Under the pieces are notes generated by a model, which saw nothing but the letters and a program-made list of their open reading frames with translations, searched no databases and had not been told where the DNA came from. 24,416 nucleotides of DNA from Thamnocephalis sphaerospora (lineage: Eukaryota > Zoopagomycota > Zoopagomycetes > Zoopagales > Sigmoideomycetaceae). Positions 9,519 through 20,100 of this stretch are shown piece after piece. The DNA is taken from NCBI GenBank assembly GCA_003614735.1, contig KZ992643.1, positions 1-24,416 on the forward strand, in the 5' to 3' direction. Numbering within the stretch: the first letter of the stretch is position 1; every line of letters starts with the position of its first letter. Both the position numbers and the translations under genes were made by a program.

Positions 9519-10162
9519 GGCGGGCAGAGTGCGCAGACTGGCGAGCGGACAGCGAGATGACAGGAGCGGCCGACTGGAAACACCCGGCGGTTCAAAGTGC
9601 AGAGCGTAGATGGCAGTCAAAGACGTGGGCGAGAAGGGAGATGGTAAGAAGGACAAGTATCGGCGTTGCCGCGGCCTACGCATGCAGGCCCTGTGACGAC
9701 ACTAGTATTCGGTCAGGTGATATCGCTTGACGCTAGTCTGCTGGCCACGTCCGCTCCACCGCCACAGCCGCCGCAGTCAAACTGGCGATGGCAACGGCGG
9801 ATAAATATCTCCTGGCTCAATCTACCGCCATTCTCGCTGGCTGGCTAGTTGGCTTGTGCCTGTTGCGCCTGCGGTATCTCAACACCTGCTGCCACGCAAT
9901 GCTGGCGAGTGGGTGTCGCTGGTGTCGTCATCTGCCGGCTGTTTGGACTGGAACTGGCACTCTACAAACTGGCAACGCGAGGCGCGTCGCGTCGTGTCGT
10001 GTCGCGTCGTGTCATGATTGTCGACGCGTAGGCCGCATATATCTTGCGCGTGTCGCGCCTTCCTCTTCTCTTCTCTTTACTTTCTTTTACTCGTTTGCCC
10101 GCCCGCGCGTCTTTCGCCGACGCCTAGCCCATCTGCTCAGACCACAAGCTACCGCTGCAAGC
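9519..10162. promoter_or_regulatory. Divergent promoter region of V-ATPase B and ribonucleotide reductase
   Basis: These 644 nt separate the two start codons. The left part should hold the V-ATPase leader and promoter. The right part holds a CGCGT-rich cluster (9975-10110) and a pyrimidine tract at about 10061-10090 (CTTCCTCTTCTCTTCTC), which is typical of transcription-start neighbourhoods in fungi. No open frame here is convincing. Confidence 0.6.
9975..10110. promoter_or_regulatory. Cluster of ACGCG/CGCGT cores, candidate MBF-type cell-cycle element
   Basis: Seven copies of the MluI-box core occur within 136 nt: ACGCG at 9975, CGCGT at 9983, 9988 and 10003, the full palindrome ACGCGT at 10024-10029, and CGCGT at 10047 and 10106. 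They end about 50 nt upstream of the reductase start codon. In yeasts the MBF factor (Mbp1/Swi6 family) binds ACGCGT and drives ribonucleotide reductase at G1/S. The match in motif and target gene makes the same role likely here. Part of the cluster lies in a local GTCGCGTCGTGTC direct repeat, so some copies are not independent. Confidence 0.5.
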
Positions 10163-12790
10163 ATGTTTGTCGTCAAGCGAGGTTAGTCGCCGTGTACACC
10201 GCTGCCGCTGGCTCTGTTTCGCGTTGCTGATGCCTTCTTGCGCCGCACGGCAGACGGTCGCGCCGAGAAGGTGGCGTTTGACAAGATTACCGCACGCATC
10301 GTCAAGCTGTGCTACGGCCTCGACAACAGCCATGTGGACCCGGCCGCCATTGCGCAAAAGGTGAGCCCTCTGTTCACAAGAGTCCGCCGCCGACGCGTTA
10401 CTCATCACGGTGACTGTCTACTGCGCATAGGTCATCTCTGGCGTGTACCAGGGCGTCACGACGGTGGAACTGGATAACCTGGCGGCCGAGACGGCAGCCT
10501 ACATGACCACCAAGCATCCCGACTACGCCATCCTGGCGGCGCGTATTGCCATCTCCAATCTGCACAAGGAGTCCAAGAAGCAGTTCTCGCAGGTGATCGA
10601 GGATCTGTACACTTACGTCAACCCTAAAACCGGCCTGAACGCCTCCATGATTTCCAAGACGACGTACGACGTGGTGCAGAAGCACGCCGAGCGCCTCAAC
10701 TCGGCCATCATCTACGACCGTGACTTCAACTACAACTACTTTGGCTTTAAGACGCTTGAGCGCTCTTACCTGCTCAAGATCAACGGCCGGGTTGTCGAGC
10801 GCCCGCAGCACATGGTGATGCGCGTTGCCGTCGGCATCCACGGCGAAGACATTGACGCGGTGATCGAGACGTACAACCTCATGTCGGAGCGCTTCTTCAC
10901 CCACGCCTCGCCCACGCTGTTCAACGCTGGCACGCCGCGCCCGCAGCTGTCTTCCTGCTTCCTGCTGACGATGAGCGACGATTCTATCGAAGGCATCTAC
11001 GACACGCTCAAGCAGTGCGCCATGATTTCCAAGACAGCCGGTGGTATTGGCTTGAATGTGCACAACATTCGCGCGTCCGGCAGCTACATTGCCGGCACCA
11101 ACGGCTACTCCAACGGTCTGGTTCCGCTGCTGCGCGTGTACAACAACACCGCGCGCTACGTGGATCAGGGCGGCAACAAGCGGCCTGGTGCCTTTGCCAT
11201 CTACCTCGAGCCGTGGCATCCCGACGTCTTCCAGTTCCTGGATATGCGCAAGAACCACGGTGCCGAGGAAGCGCGTGCCCGCGATCTCTTCTACGCTCTC
11301 TGGGTGCCGGATCTGTTTATGCAGCGTGTCGAGCAGAACGGCGACTGGGCGCTTTTCTGCCCGCACGAGTGCCCGGGCCTGCAGGACGTGTGGGGCGACG
11401 ATTTTGTGGTAAGTGGCGTGGAACGGCGGTGCAGCATGCCAAGTGTTGCTACTTACACGCGCGTCTGTACTAGCGTCTCTACGAGTCGTACGAGAAGCAG
11501 GGCAAGGCACGCAAGGTGATCAAGGCGCAGAAGCTCTGGTCGGCCATCATTGATGCGCAGACCGAGACGGGCACGCCGTACATGTTGTACAAGGATGCAT
11601 GCAACCGCAAGTCCAACCAGCAGAACCTCGGCACCATCAAGTGCAGCAACCTGTGCACGGAAATTGTCGAGTACTCGTCGCCGGATGAGGTGGCGGTGTG
11701 CAACCTGGCCAGCATCGCGTTGCCGTCGTTTGTCCTCGACCGCGACACCTACGACTTTAAGAAGCTGCACGCCGTCACCAAGGTCGTCACGCGCAACCTC
11801 AACAAGATCATCGACGTCAACTACTATCCGGTGCCTGAAGCTCGCAACTCGAACATGCGCCATCGACCGATCGGTCTGGGCGTCCAGGGTCTGGCGGACA
11901 CCTTTATGATGCTGCGCATGCCGTTCGACTCGCCGCGCGCACGCGACCTCAACAAGCGCATCTTCGAGACCATCTATCACGCCGCGCTTGAGGCGTCGTG
12001 CGAGATTGCCGCACGCGATGGCCCGTACTCGACGTACGAAGGATCGCCCGTTTCGCAGGGTATCCTGCAGCACGACATGTGGGACGTGACGCCGACGGAT
12101 CTGTGGGACTGGGACACGCTGCGTGACCAGATTCGCCAGCACGGCGTGCGCAACTCGCTGCTGGTTGCACCCATGCCCACCGCCTCCACCTCACAGATCC
12201 TCGGTTTCAACGAGTGCTTCGAGCCCTACACCTCCAACATCTACACGCGCCGTGTGCTGGCGGGCGAATTCCAGATTGTCAACCCGTGGCTGCTCAAGGA
12301 TCTGGTGGAGATGGGTCTGTGGAACGACCAGATGAAGAACCGCATCATCGCCGACAACGGCTCGGTGCAGCGCGCGCCAGGCGTGCCGGACGAGCTCCGC
12401 CAGCTGTACCGCACCGTGTGGGAGATTTCGCAAAAATCCATCATTGACATGGCGGCCGATCGTGGCGCATTCATTGACCAGTCGCAGTCGCTCAACATTC
12501 ACATTGGCGAGCCGACCTACGCCAAGCTGACGTCCATGCACTTTTACGGCTGGAAGAAGGGACTCAAGACCGGCATGTACTATCTGCGCACGCGCCCCGC
12601 CGCCGATGCCATCAAGTTTACGGTGGACCAGCTGACGCTCAAGAGCCAGCAGACGGCCACGGCAGCCAAGGCAGCCGACAGCGCCGATGCTGCTAGCGAC
12701 GCGCAGCCGACCGAGGCCGAGATCACCGACGCCATGCGGATGCAGTGCTCGCTAGACAACAAGGACGCATGCATGATGTGCAGCGGCTAA
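10163..12790 (+). CDS. RNR1: Ribonucleoside-diphosphate reductase large subunit
   Basis: Four exons: 10163-10181, 10254-10360, 10431-11408, 11474-12790. Introns are 72, 70 and 65 nt and the product is 806 residues. The class Ia R1 subunit reduces ribonucleoside diphosphates to deoxy forms with a small radical subunit not seen in this window. The N-terminal ATP-cone starts in exon 1 (MFVVKR, then [16 protein letters not shown] after the splice). Catalytic residues are all present: C218 (QLSSCFL) and C444 (AVCNLAS) as the redox pair, N427/C429/E431 (NLCTEI) at the active site, and Y737-Y738 (GMYYLRT) for radical transfer. The tail ends CMMCSG with C801 and C804, the swinging reductant pair. It lacks the long linker before the tail found in budding-yeast Rnr1, giving a length closer to animal R1. 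Probable cell-cycle control through the upstream CGCGT cluster. Confidence 0.98.
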
Positions 12791-13112
12791 TGGCGGCCTG
12801 CTGTCACAGATCCAGCAGCACCACGCTGTGCCTTTTTCCGTTTTCACCCTTGTGCGTACCATCGCATTGCATTCCAGCCCGTCTAGGTTGCGGTCTTTTT
12901 GCCAAGAATACACTTGTGCCTGCTGTATGTAATTCACGTGACACGGCATTTTGTCCCATGTCCGTTGTGAAGCCGGCCGCAGCCTATCTCGCCTGACAGT
13001 CACCCCATTTGGGCGATGACATCAAGACGACACGGTCGTCAACCGGTCGTCAATGTGGAGGCTATGGTTTTTATCTGCACTCTAGTGTAAGCGTATGTAT
13101 TACCTTGCTCAG

Positions 13113-13135
13113 CACCACCACCACCACCACCACCA
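13113..13135. repeat. CAC/CCA trinucleotide microsatellite
   Basis: A pure CAC run of more than seven units lies in the gap between the reductase and the Rab exchange factor. It is outside any supported coding region. Confidence 0.85.
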
Positions 13136-14334
13136 TTCGTTCTTGCCTGTTTCTTGTACGCGATTCTCTTGCACGTCCCTTTCTTCTGCCGCCCACCACC
13201 CACGCTCACCTCCGCCTGTATTGTGTCTGCACCTCGACTTGCCATTGCCAGCCGCCACCTGTAGGAACATCTACTATCCACACACGCCCACCCCACCCTC
13301 TGCCACGCTGTCCTACGCCAGTGCTTTCCACACGGCCATTTGTGCATACGCGCTCACAAGGCCGCGCCGCCCTACGCCTCCTGCTTTTCTTGGATCACGC
13401 TACACTAGTTGCTGCCGTGCACTCAACCTGGCCCACGCGAGCAGCCCACGCGGACACGTTCGATTCCACACGCGCTCGGTAAGCATCACATTGCCGTCCT
13501 TTGCGCTCAAAGGGCACGCTCGTCCGGTACGAGTCTACGCATGCACACATGCCGCTATGCGTCTCAATGGCTTCTCCATACACACACAGTGACATGTATA
13601 TGAGTACATGTACACGCCCCTTTTCGCGCAAAAGGGCCGACCGCCGTGCTACGATAATCCTTGCCAACGTTACTGCGGCTTGGTCGCCGGCGACCATTGA
13701 TCCTTGCGGGACGCAGTGTACCCACCTTGGGAATGCGCATGTGCATGTATGCGCTGTATGTATGCGTGCGCGTGCGTTGCGTAGTTGGGATATATGCGTC
13801 GTGTGCACATCGTCACGGCGCGAACGGCCAGCCACACGCCACTCATTCCCCACGCACCCTTGTTCTTTCCTTTGCCGCTAACGCTCCTCGCGGTGCTCGG
13901 CCGGCTTCTCTCCCGTCACGACGCTGCTGCTAGACGGTTGGGCGTCGCAAACAGCGTGCTCGGGCGAGATCGCGTGCTTGGCACCCCATTGCCAAGCTCT
14001 GCACGCTAACCGCTGACGGCGTGCTCGGCCTGCCGCTACTTTTACACGGGCCCTCAGAGACCGTCGTCGTCCGTTTCGAAGCACTCGCACTCACTCGCAC
14101 GCCCGTACACATACACGCACTCTCTTAGCCTTTCGCCGCGCTTGCACCTTGCGCCATTGCCTTCCTCGTCGTCTCCGCTTCCTCTGCCCTCGTGACCCCA
14201 CGACGGCGTCTGTCTTTCTGCTTCACCGTCACGACTCACGCAGACACACTTGCCGCATTCGTCTCTTTTTCTGTCCTGCACACGCAATTTTCCGTCCGCC
14301 GCATAGCACCGCTTCGCCATTATCTCACCAAGCC

Positions 14335-14353
14335 TGTCGTCGTCGTCGTCGTC
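14335..14353. repeat. CGT trinucleotide tract in the leader of the Rab exchange factor
   Basis: About six CGT units end some 25 nt before the start codon at 14379, so the tract should be transcribed in the 5' leader. Confidence 0.75.
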
Positions 14354-14378
14354 TAGTCGTCTGGCCAATTCGCCTGTC

Positions 14379-16748
14379 ATGGAGGCCGTCACTGCCCTTG
14401 CGATGCCTCGTTGGAGTGGTGGCGCCAAGATACTGCCGGCTTCTTCGTCGACCAGCGCCGTCTCGCGGTCGCCACGACCGCTGCCCGCGCCGATGCCGAT
14501 TGGGCGGTCGGTGAGCGCACATGGATATACTTCCATGCCGTCGACACCTATTCGTGCCACCACCGGAGCTGATGGCCCCATTTCGGTGCCGAACTCGCCA
14601 TTTATGCGCAAAGCCAGTCTAGGCGGCGATCTAGCCCCAATGCCGCTGCCGGCACACATTGAAGATGATGAGGCGCTTGCTTTTCACGCGGCACAGCTTT
14701 CTGCGCGCTGCGAAGAGCTAGAGCGATCGCAGTTGGCGTTGCAGCGCGAGAACGAGCGCTGGCGTCGCGAGGTAGACGAGATGCGCGCCGCAAAGCTCAA
14801 TCTTGAGCAAGAGCTCAGTGCCGTCGAGACACGCCTGGCTCTGGTGCGGCCGGCCACCCCACTGGGTCTGGACTTGGAGCAGCGCGCTCACGCCTATGCT
14901 TCGGACGTACGGGAGATCGATGATGGCGATGATAACGACTGGTCAGAGGCTCGGGCGTCGGCGGAGCCCCAGTGCGATGCATCATCCCATGATCGCCGCC
15001 CGAGTGACGAAGGATCAGGAAACACCAGTGCCACGGCTTCCCCGACTCTTGAAACAACATCATCAAGGCAGCTCGAGCATCAGCGCTCCAGCGAGCGCGT
15101 TTCCATCGAACAGCCGGTTGCCGTCAGGCCCTCCACACCCAACACTTTCTTGTCGCCCGCCATCACTCAGGAGTCTGTCTCGCTTACCGAGCAATTGCGC
15201 TACGAGCTGCAGCGCACCTCGGAAAAGCTGATTGCAGAAAAGCGCCTCCGCGGTGAACTAGAGCAGGCCAAGGCCAACATTGAAGCGCAACTAGAGGATT
15301 TGTCTCGAACAGTTTTTGAAGAAGCGCAAAAGATGGTGGTAGAAGAACGCCGTGCGCGCGCCGAAGCAGAGCGCAAACGCGACTCGTACGCGGCGCGTGT
15401 ACGTGAACTGCAGGACGTGGAGCAGATGCTCAAGGCGCAGCTGGACGAACTAAAGCGCCTGGTAGAATCGGTCATGTCGACGGACGCCGCACAGCGCCAT
15501 GAACTGGCTCATCTACGCCAGCAACAGTTGCGGCAACTGCCAGAGGAAGAGGACGACATTGACCGGAATGAGGATTCTGACGACCATGCGGACCCTGCGG
15601 CGGATTTGGCGCTGACGAGCGAGGAGGAACGCAACCGGCGCACACGCCTTATCGCTGGTGTGCACCACCCTGCTCGCGGCTCGGTGGGCTCGGTCAACTC
15701 TCTACCGGGCGTAGACAGCGCCTACGGCTCCGATCTGGTATCGCCGACCGCCGTCAGCGCTGCAAAGGTGGATCCGATTGCGCCCCTTTTGGCGTTCGAC
15801 ACGAGGGGTGTGCGGTACGCGGAGTTTGAGTCCTTTTACCAGCAGTGCCAGCGGGAGGCCAACATTTTCAACGCAGCCTACTCGCGTCAGCTACGAGGCA
15901 GCGAACTGGCGGCCGCGGTTGCACTGGTGACCGAACCCGTCTCCACCAGCACGTCGCGCTTTCTGCGACGCGTGCAAGCCGATGATGTGGAGCCGTGTGT
16001 GCGGTTCAGCCACGCTGGTTACTTTTTGCAGCGCAAGATCACCGCGGGGGTACAGGCTGGAACGCTGATTCTAGAGGCCATTGCCGCTTCCGATGCACGT
16101 CAGCTCTCGGTGTACCGCACCGCGACGATCAAGCCAGGCGCCACTTATCATCCGCAGTGTGCGCTTTGTGAGCAGGAGTGTCCCTTCGATGCCACTCATC
16201 GACTCTACCTGGAGGGTGAGCGCGAGCGTGAGCGTGAACGCCGTCGCCATGACGAGACCACGCCGCAGCAGCGCCTGGTATGCCCCGACTGCCGCATCCG
16301 ACTGGTGGCCGCGTGCGAGTTCTGGGCCTATGTACGTCTGCTTCGCCGCGGTCTAGTCCGTGTGCCGCAGGAACAAGTCTACCTGGACACGCTCCGACAT
16401 CGCCTACGCATGTTCCTGGCCCGCGCTGCCACCCGTGGCGCTGCCACACTGCCAGTTCACGGCGCTCACACGGGCTCGCAGCCGATTGGCGGCGCACGCA
16501 GCCTGCCTGGATCCAGCATTGCTTCCGCGTCGGCACCTGGCTTGTCGCCGTGCTCGTCAGTAGCCTCCAACTCGCTGCCGCCTTCGCCGCGTGTTCTACC
16601 CACCAAACAGCTGGTGGGCGGTGGCCGTGATCCGGAACTGGCCGATACTACAGGTGGCCAGCAGCGCACACAATGGCGCTCGTCGATGGCCGATGCGATG
16701 GCCGGTGCACGCCGTAGCTGGGCCACGCTGTCACAGATGACCATTTAA
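14379..16748 (+). CDS. Sec2/Rabin8-family Rab guanine nucleotide exchange factor
   Basis: Intronless, 789 residues. Members of the family load GTP on Sec4/Rab8 GTPases to direct exocytic vesicles to growth sites. Residues 1-90 are low-complexity. A first coiled coil spans about 100-150 (CEELERSQLALQRENERWRRE). The Sec2 coiled-coil exchange domain lies at about 267-365, with the hallmark LEDLSRTVFEEAQKMVVEE followed by Arg/Glu-rich helix. The C-terminal region at about 480-685 resembles the Rabin/GRAB C-terminal domain: FLRRVQADDVEPCVRF, four cysteines in two CxxC pairs (CALCEQEC, then CPDC), and RLVAACEFWAYVRLLRRGLV. An Arg/Glu run (GERERERERRR) is inserted between the cysteine pairs. The Ser/Pro-rich tail ends WATLSQMTI. 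The start is the first ATG of the frame. The family call rests on two independent regions in the right order. Confidence 0.88.
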   Translation: MEAVTALAMPRWSGGAKILPASSSTSAVSRSPRPLPAPMPIGRSVSAHGYTSMPSTPIRATTGADGPISVPNSPFMRKASLGGDLAPMPLPAHIEDDEALAFHAAQLSARCEELERSQLALQRENERWRREVDEMRAAKLNLEQELSAVETRLALVRPATPLGLDLEQRAHAYASDVREIDDGDDNDWSEARASAEPQCDASSHDRRPSDEGSGNTSATASPTLETTSSRQLEHQRSSERVSIEQPVAVRPSTPNTFLSPAITQESVSLTEQLRYELQRTSEKLIAEKRLRGELEQAKANIEAQLEDLSRTVFEEAQKMVVEERRARAEAERKRDSYAARVRELQDVEQMLKAQLDELKRLVESVMSTDAAQRHELAHLRQQQLRQLPEEEDDIDRNEDSDDHADPAADLALTSEEERNRRTRLIAGVHHPARGSVGSVNSLPGVDSAYGSDLVSPTAVSAAKVDPIAPLLAFDTRGVRYAEFESFYQQCQREANIFNAAYSRQLRGSELAAAVALVTEPVSTSTSRFLRRVQADDVEPCVRFSHAGYFLQRKITAGVQAGTLILEAIAASDARQLSVYRTATIKPGATYHPQCALCEQECPFDATHRLYLEGERERERERRRHDETTPQQRLVCPDCRIRLVAACEFWAYVRLLRRGLVRVPQEQVYLDTLRHRLRMFLARAATRGAATLPVHGAHTGSQPIGGARSLPGSSIASASAPGLSPCSSVASNSLPPSPRVLPTKQLVGGGRDPELADTTGGQQRTQWRSSMADAMAGARRSWATLSQMTI

Positions 16749-17105
16749 TGGCCATCCTCTTCATGTTTGATCCCTCTCTCTCTTTCTCACCTTCTCTCTC
16801 CCCTTTCTCCATGTGTATTGTGCGCGCGTATTGTGTTCTTTGCCTTGTTCGCTTGTTTCAACGTGAATTGAGCCCTCACTGCCCCTACTACCTTCTGCTT
16901 ACTTACTCGCATGCATGCCTATCTGCCATTGAAGACTGCAGCCGTTGACAGCTGTGGATTGTATGATCCTTGAATAGACCGAGTTGTGACGTAATCGTTT
17001 ATTGACACTAGCGCCCATCCTCGTTGCCTGTCTGCCCCACTTACCACAGCTGACCCTTACCGCCGACCCCATCCAAGCAGCCCGCCCTTACATCTCACCA
17101 CTGAC
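16749..17105. other. Tandem spacer with CT-rich tract upstream of the RdRP gene
   Basis: This 357-nt spacer between two plus-strand genes should hold the 3' UTR of the Rab exchange factor and the promoter of the RdRP gene. A strong CT tract (about 16770-16811) starts about 20 nt after the upstream stop codon. No AATAAA is present on the plus strand, and no other element was recognised. Confidence 0.55.
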
Positions 17106-20100
17106 ATGGACTCTTACGGTCACCCAAACGACGGTGGCCGGTTTGGCTCATCCTATGACCGAAACACCCGCCAAGGGTATGACAACAATTCGCAACGCGG
17201 CGACTACGGCAGTCGAGATTACGGCAATCGAGACTACAACAATCGCGACTACGGCAATCGAGACTACAACAATCGAGACTACGGCAATCGAGACTACGAC
17301 CGTGGCCGGAACCGTGGCGGTCCTGGAATGCCCAGCGTGACCGACAATCTTGATCCTACAGGAGGCGGCTACTACCGCGATCAAAATGACGCCAATCGTG
17401 GAAACACTTGGCGGCAGCAGATTGGCCAAGGTGGCTGGAACGATAGTATGCCGGCCGGTGAGAACAGGATACGGCGTCGTCAGCAGGCCGAACAGCAGGC
17501 GGCACGCCAACAGCAGCAGTATCAGCAGCAGCAACAGCAGCCACCGCCACCGCAGCAAGAGCATGCTCATGTCTCAATCGACAAGGAACGTTACAGAGTT
17601 CCACCGCATGTGCCGTCAACACCCTGGCGTGCGCCTACCCACTACCGACAGCTGAAGAAATGGCTAGATCAGCGAGACGGCGACGCTAATCCAAAGATGG
17701 GGCCGCACGAGTTGTGAGTTTGACGATAGTAACTATGCGCGCGATAGACTGTAGCATACCGCTACTTGCTAATGCTTCTGGTATAGCCTGCTGCTGGACC
17801 GACTACGCCGTGAAAATGATTCCATGAATACGGGCGTCAACCAGCCAACGGTCCTGCCGCCGATGCTGCGACGACATGGCAGAGTCTATCGACCACATGC
17901 ACCCGACGATCTGCCTGCGGATACTTTCCAGTCCAACACCGCGCCATTATTCAGTACACCCACCTATCAGGCACAAGAATATGACTCGCGCTCCTCGGCG
18001 CCCCCACACAGAGAAGACAATTGGCATGATTCGCCACCGTCTGCTCCAGTGCGTTCGTCGCCATCCCCATCGCTGCAGCGCCCAGCACCTCCCTCGATGC
18101 ACTCTACACCGCCGCTAGCGCCGTCGCATCATTCGTCGTCGCAGCACTCGTCATCGCAGCATTCAATGTCGCCCTCTATCTACCCGCCATCGCCATCGCA
18201 GCGTTCAACGTTACCTCCCATCCGTATGATGAGCATGGACGAGCCTGCGCCGACGATTGCTGGTATGGACGCTGCTGATGCGAATCACCCTGACAATAGC
18301 TATGCAGAGATCTCGAAACCACCGGCAGCTAGGATACGCCGCGGCCGCGATCTACTTACGCTTTACGAAGTGCCCGACGATATCAGTACGGCGCAGATTG
18401 CGCGAGAGTTTGGACGCATGTGCAAGGTTATTCGGATCAAAATCTTTATTGCACCAGCGCCTGATGATGATCCGGATCGGCCGGATGGATTTGTGTACTT
18501 TGGACGCGTCATCAATCCAGAGCCACTGCTCTTTCAACGGCTGCGCGCATTGGCGCCTGGCCAGCTGGTACCGTTTAGGATTGCCAACACGCCTGTACGC
18601 GTGGGTCTGATCAGCGAGCATGACGCGGACGCTTACCTCTCCGATGAAGAAGAGTCGGACTCGGAGGACGAGAATGTGAATGAAAAGAAAGAAGAGGATA
18701 CAGAGACGCCAAGTGTGGCGGATGAAGGCGGCGAGGCATCAGTCTCGGCGGCATCGGCTTCTAAAGGTGACGTAGTGCAGCCACCAAAGAGCGCCGGCTT
18801 CATGTCGTTTCCGGTCGAATCGCTGGAGCTGGGCTCAGAGGTCCGCCGCGGACACTTTGTGTCATGTTGGGAAGCACCGAGTGCCAAGCTTCTGGTGGAC
18901 GTTGAAAAGGGCAGTCTATGCTTTGACTATGAGGTCCGCAAGCGACCGATGCGCATGCAGATTTACACCAAGGAAAGCAACTGCCGCTACCGCCTCTGGA
19001 GCGAGGATGGCGGTGTCATACGGCAGCATGCCGGCGTAGATGCACCGCGTGCCGTCACGCTTCTGCTTCGTCTTTCGCGCCCGCCGCAAGTCTCCCGGCT
19101 CGACAAAGAATCGCAGTCGGACTCGATGCGACTCTGGTCGGAGCGCGGTACATGGAGGCGCCTGCCGCATTTGCGTGTAGGCAAAATACCGGCGGGCGAA
19201 AAAAATCGTCCATTTGATGCTCTGGCCAGCGATGAGGAGGGCACCAAAGTGCTATTCGGCTCCTGGCTAGACTACAAAATCCGGATAAGCTTTGATGGCG
19301 TACGCGGCCACGATTTTATTAGCGTGCTGCGGCGCGCACATGTGTGTGGTATTGCGCGACTGCCTGACGACCGCCACGTACGCTTCGACCCGCTCAAAGG
19401 CGCTATTCTGGACCAGTCAAAACCAGGCAGCATCGACTTTATAAAGCCGGTTGTACCGGGTGAAAGTCTGTTCACGACGCTGCCGCCACTACAGACAACG
19501 CCACTCGCTGAACACAGCTGGCAGCCGATTGGCCAGTCGTCGTTGCGCAATGCACGCCCTGCATACTTTCGTGTTCACTACTTGCTGGAGCAGTTGATAT
19601 CTCAGCGCACCATACCGGAATACGCCATCACCAAGGAGTTTACTACACTGTTGCAGCAGAACATTTCGTCTGGCGCCGCTTTCCAAGCGCTGCGCAACCT
19701 CGCTGTGAGCATCACGGACACCGACGATCTTGTGGAGAAGCTCCGTAGTGAGCTGATACAGCTAGGTGGTGCGGTGGAGGAACCCGGAGAAGCGGTAGAC
19801 CCGCCAACTGCCGCTGGACAGGTAGGCTGGATTGCGCGCGAGCAGGGCGGCAAAAGTGCGCTGCCAGAGTACTGCGTTCGCGTACGCAAGGTTGTCATCA
19901 CGCCGACCAAGATGTACGTGCTAGACCCTGTAGTCGAGCTGTCCAACGCAATTCTGCGCAACTTCAACTTGCACGCCGATCGGCTACTGCGCGTGCAATT
20001 TCTGGATGAGAGCTTTTACGGCATCCAAGGTGACGAGCGCAGCACACAGCTGCTTAATCAGCTTTTTACAATTCTGCTTCGCGGTATCCGCATTGGCGGC

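Larger units (their letters stand above)
12791..14378. other. 1.6 kb gap: reductase 3' region and long leader/promoter of the Rab exchange factor
   Basis: No gene could be supported. The plus strand is markedly pyrimidine-rich from about 13135 to 13400 and again from 14090 to 14360, with CCA repeats at 13113-13135 and CGT repeats at 14335-14353, just before the next start codon. Open frames of up to about 157 codons (13009-13482 +, 13395-13853 -) have repetitive Thr/His/Pro/Arg content and match nothing. The stretch may include a long 5' leader or a non-coding transcript. Confidence 0.5.

Noticed and set aside
10398-11510. 370-codon open frame antisense to ribonucleotide reductase
   Set aside because: The same effect: it mirrors exon 3, whose identity is certain. 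The equal length to the V-ATPase antisense frame is coincidence.
13459-13468. GTTCGATTCC, resembling a tRNA B-box
   Set aside because: The flanking bases do not form a T-arm stem (second pair C-C), and no A-box or acceptor stem lies upstream.
13009-13482. 157-codon frame with Thr, His and Pro runs
   Set aside because: It is explained by the CCA microsatellite and pyrimidine-rich DNA. No domain and no splice-supported extension was found.
14054-14659. 201-codon minus-strand frame over the start of the Rab exchange factor
   Set aside because: It overlaps the real N-terminus antisense and has a low-complexity Asp/Arg-rich composition from the CGT repeats.
17002-17340. Thr/Ile/Glu-repeat frame overlapping the RdRP start
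   Set aside because: It is the frameshifted reading of the DYGNR/DYNNR repeat, while the RdRP frame continues into the polymerase through a good intron.
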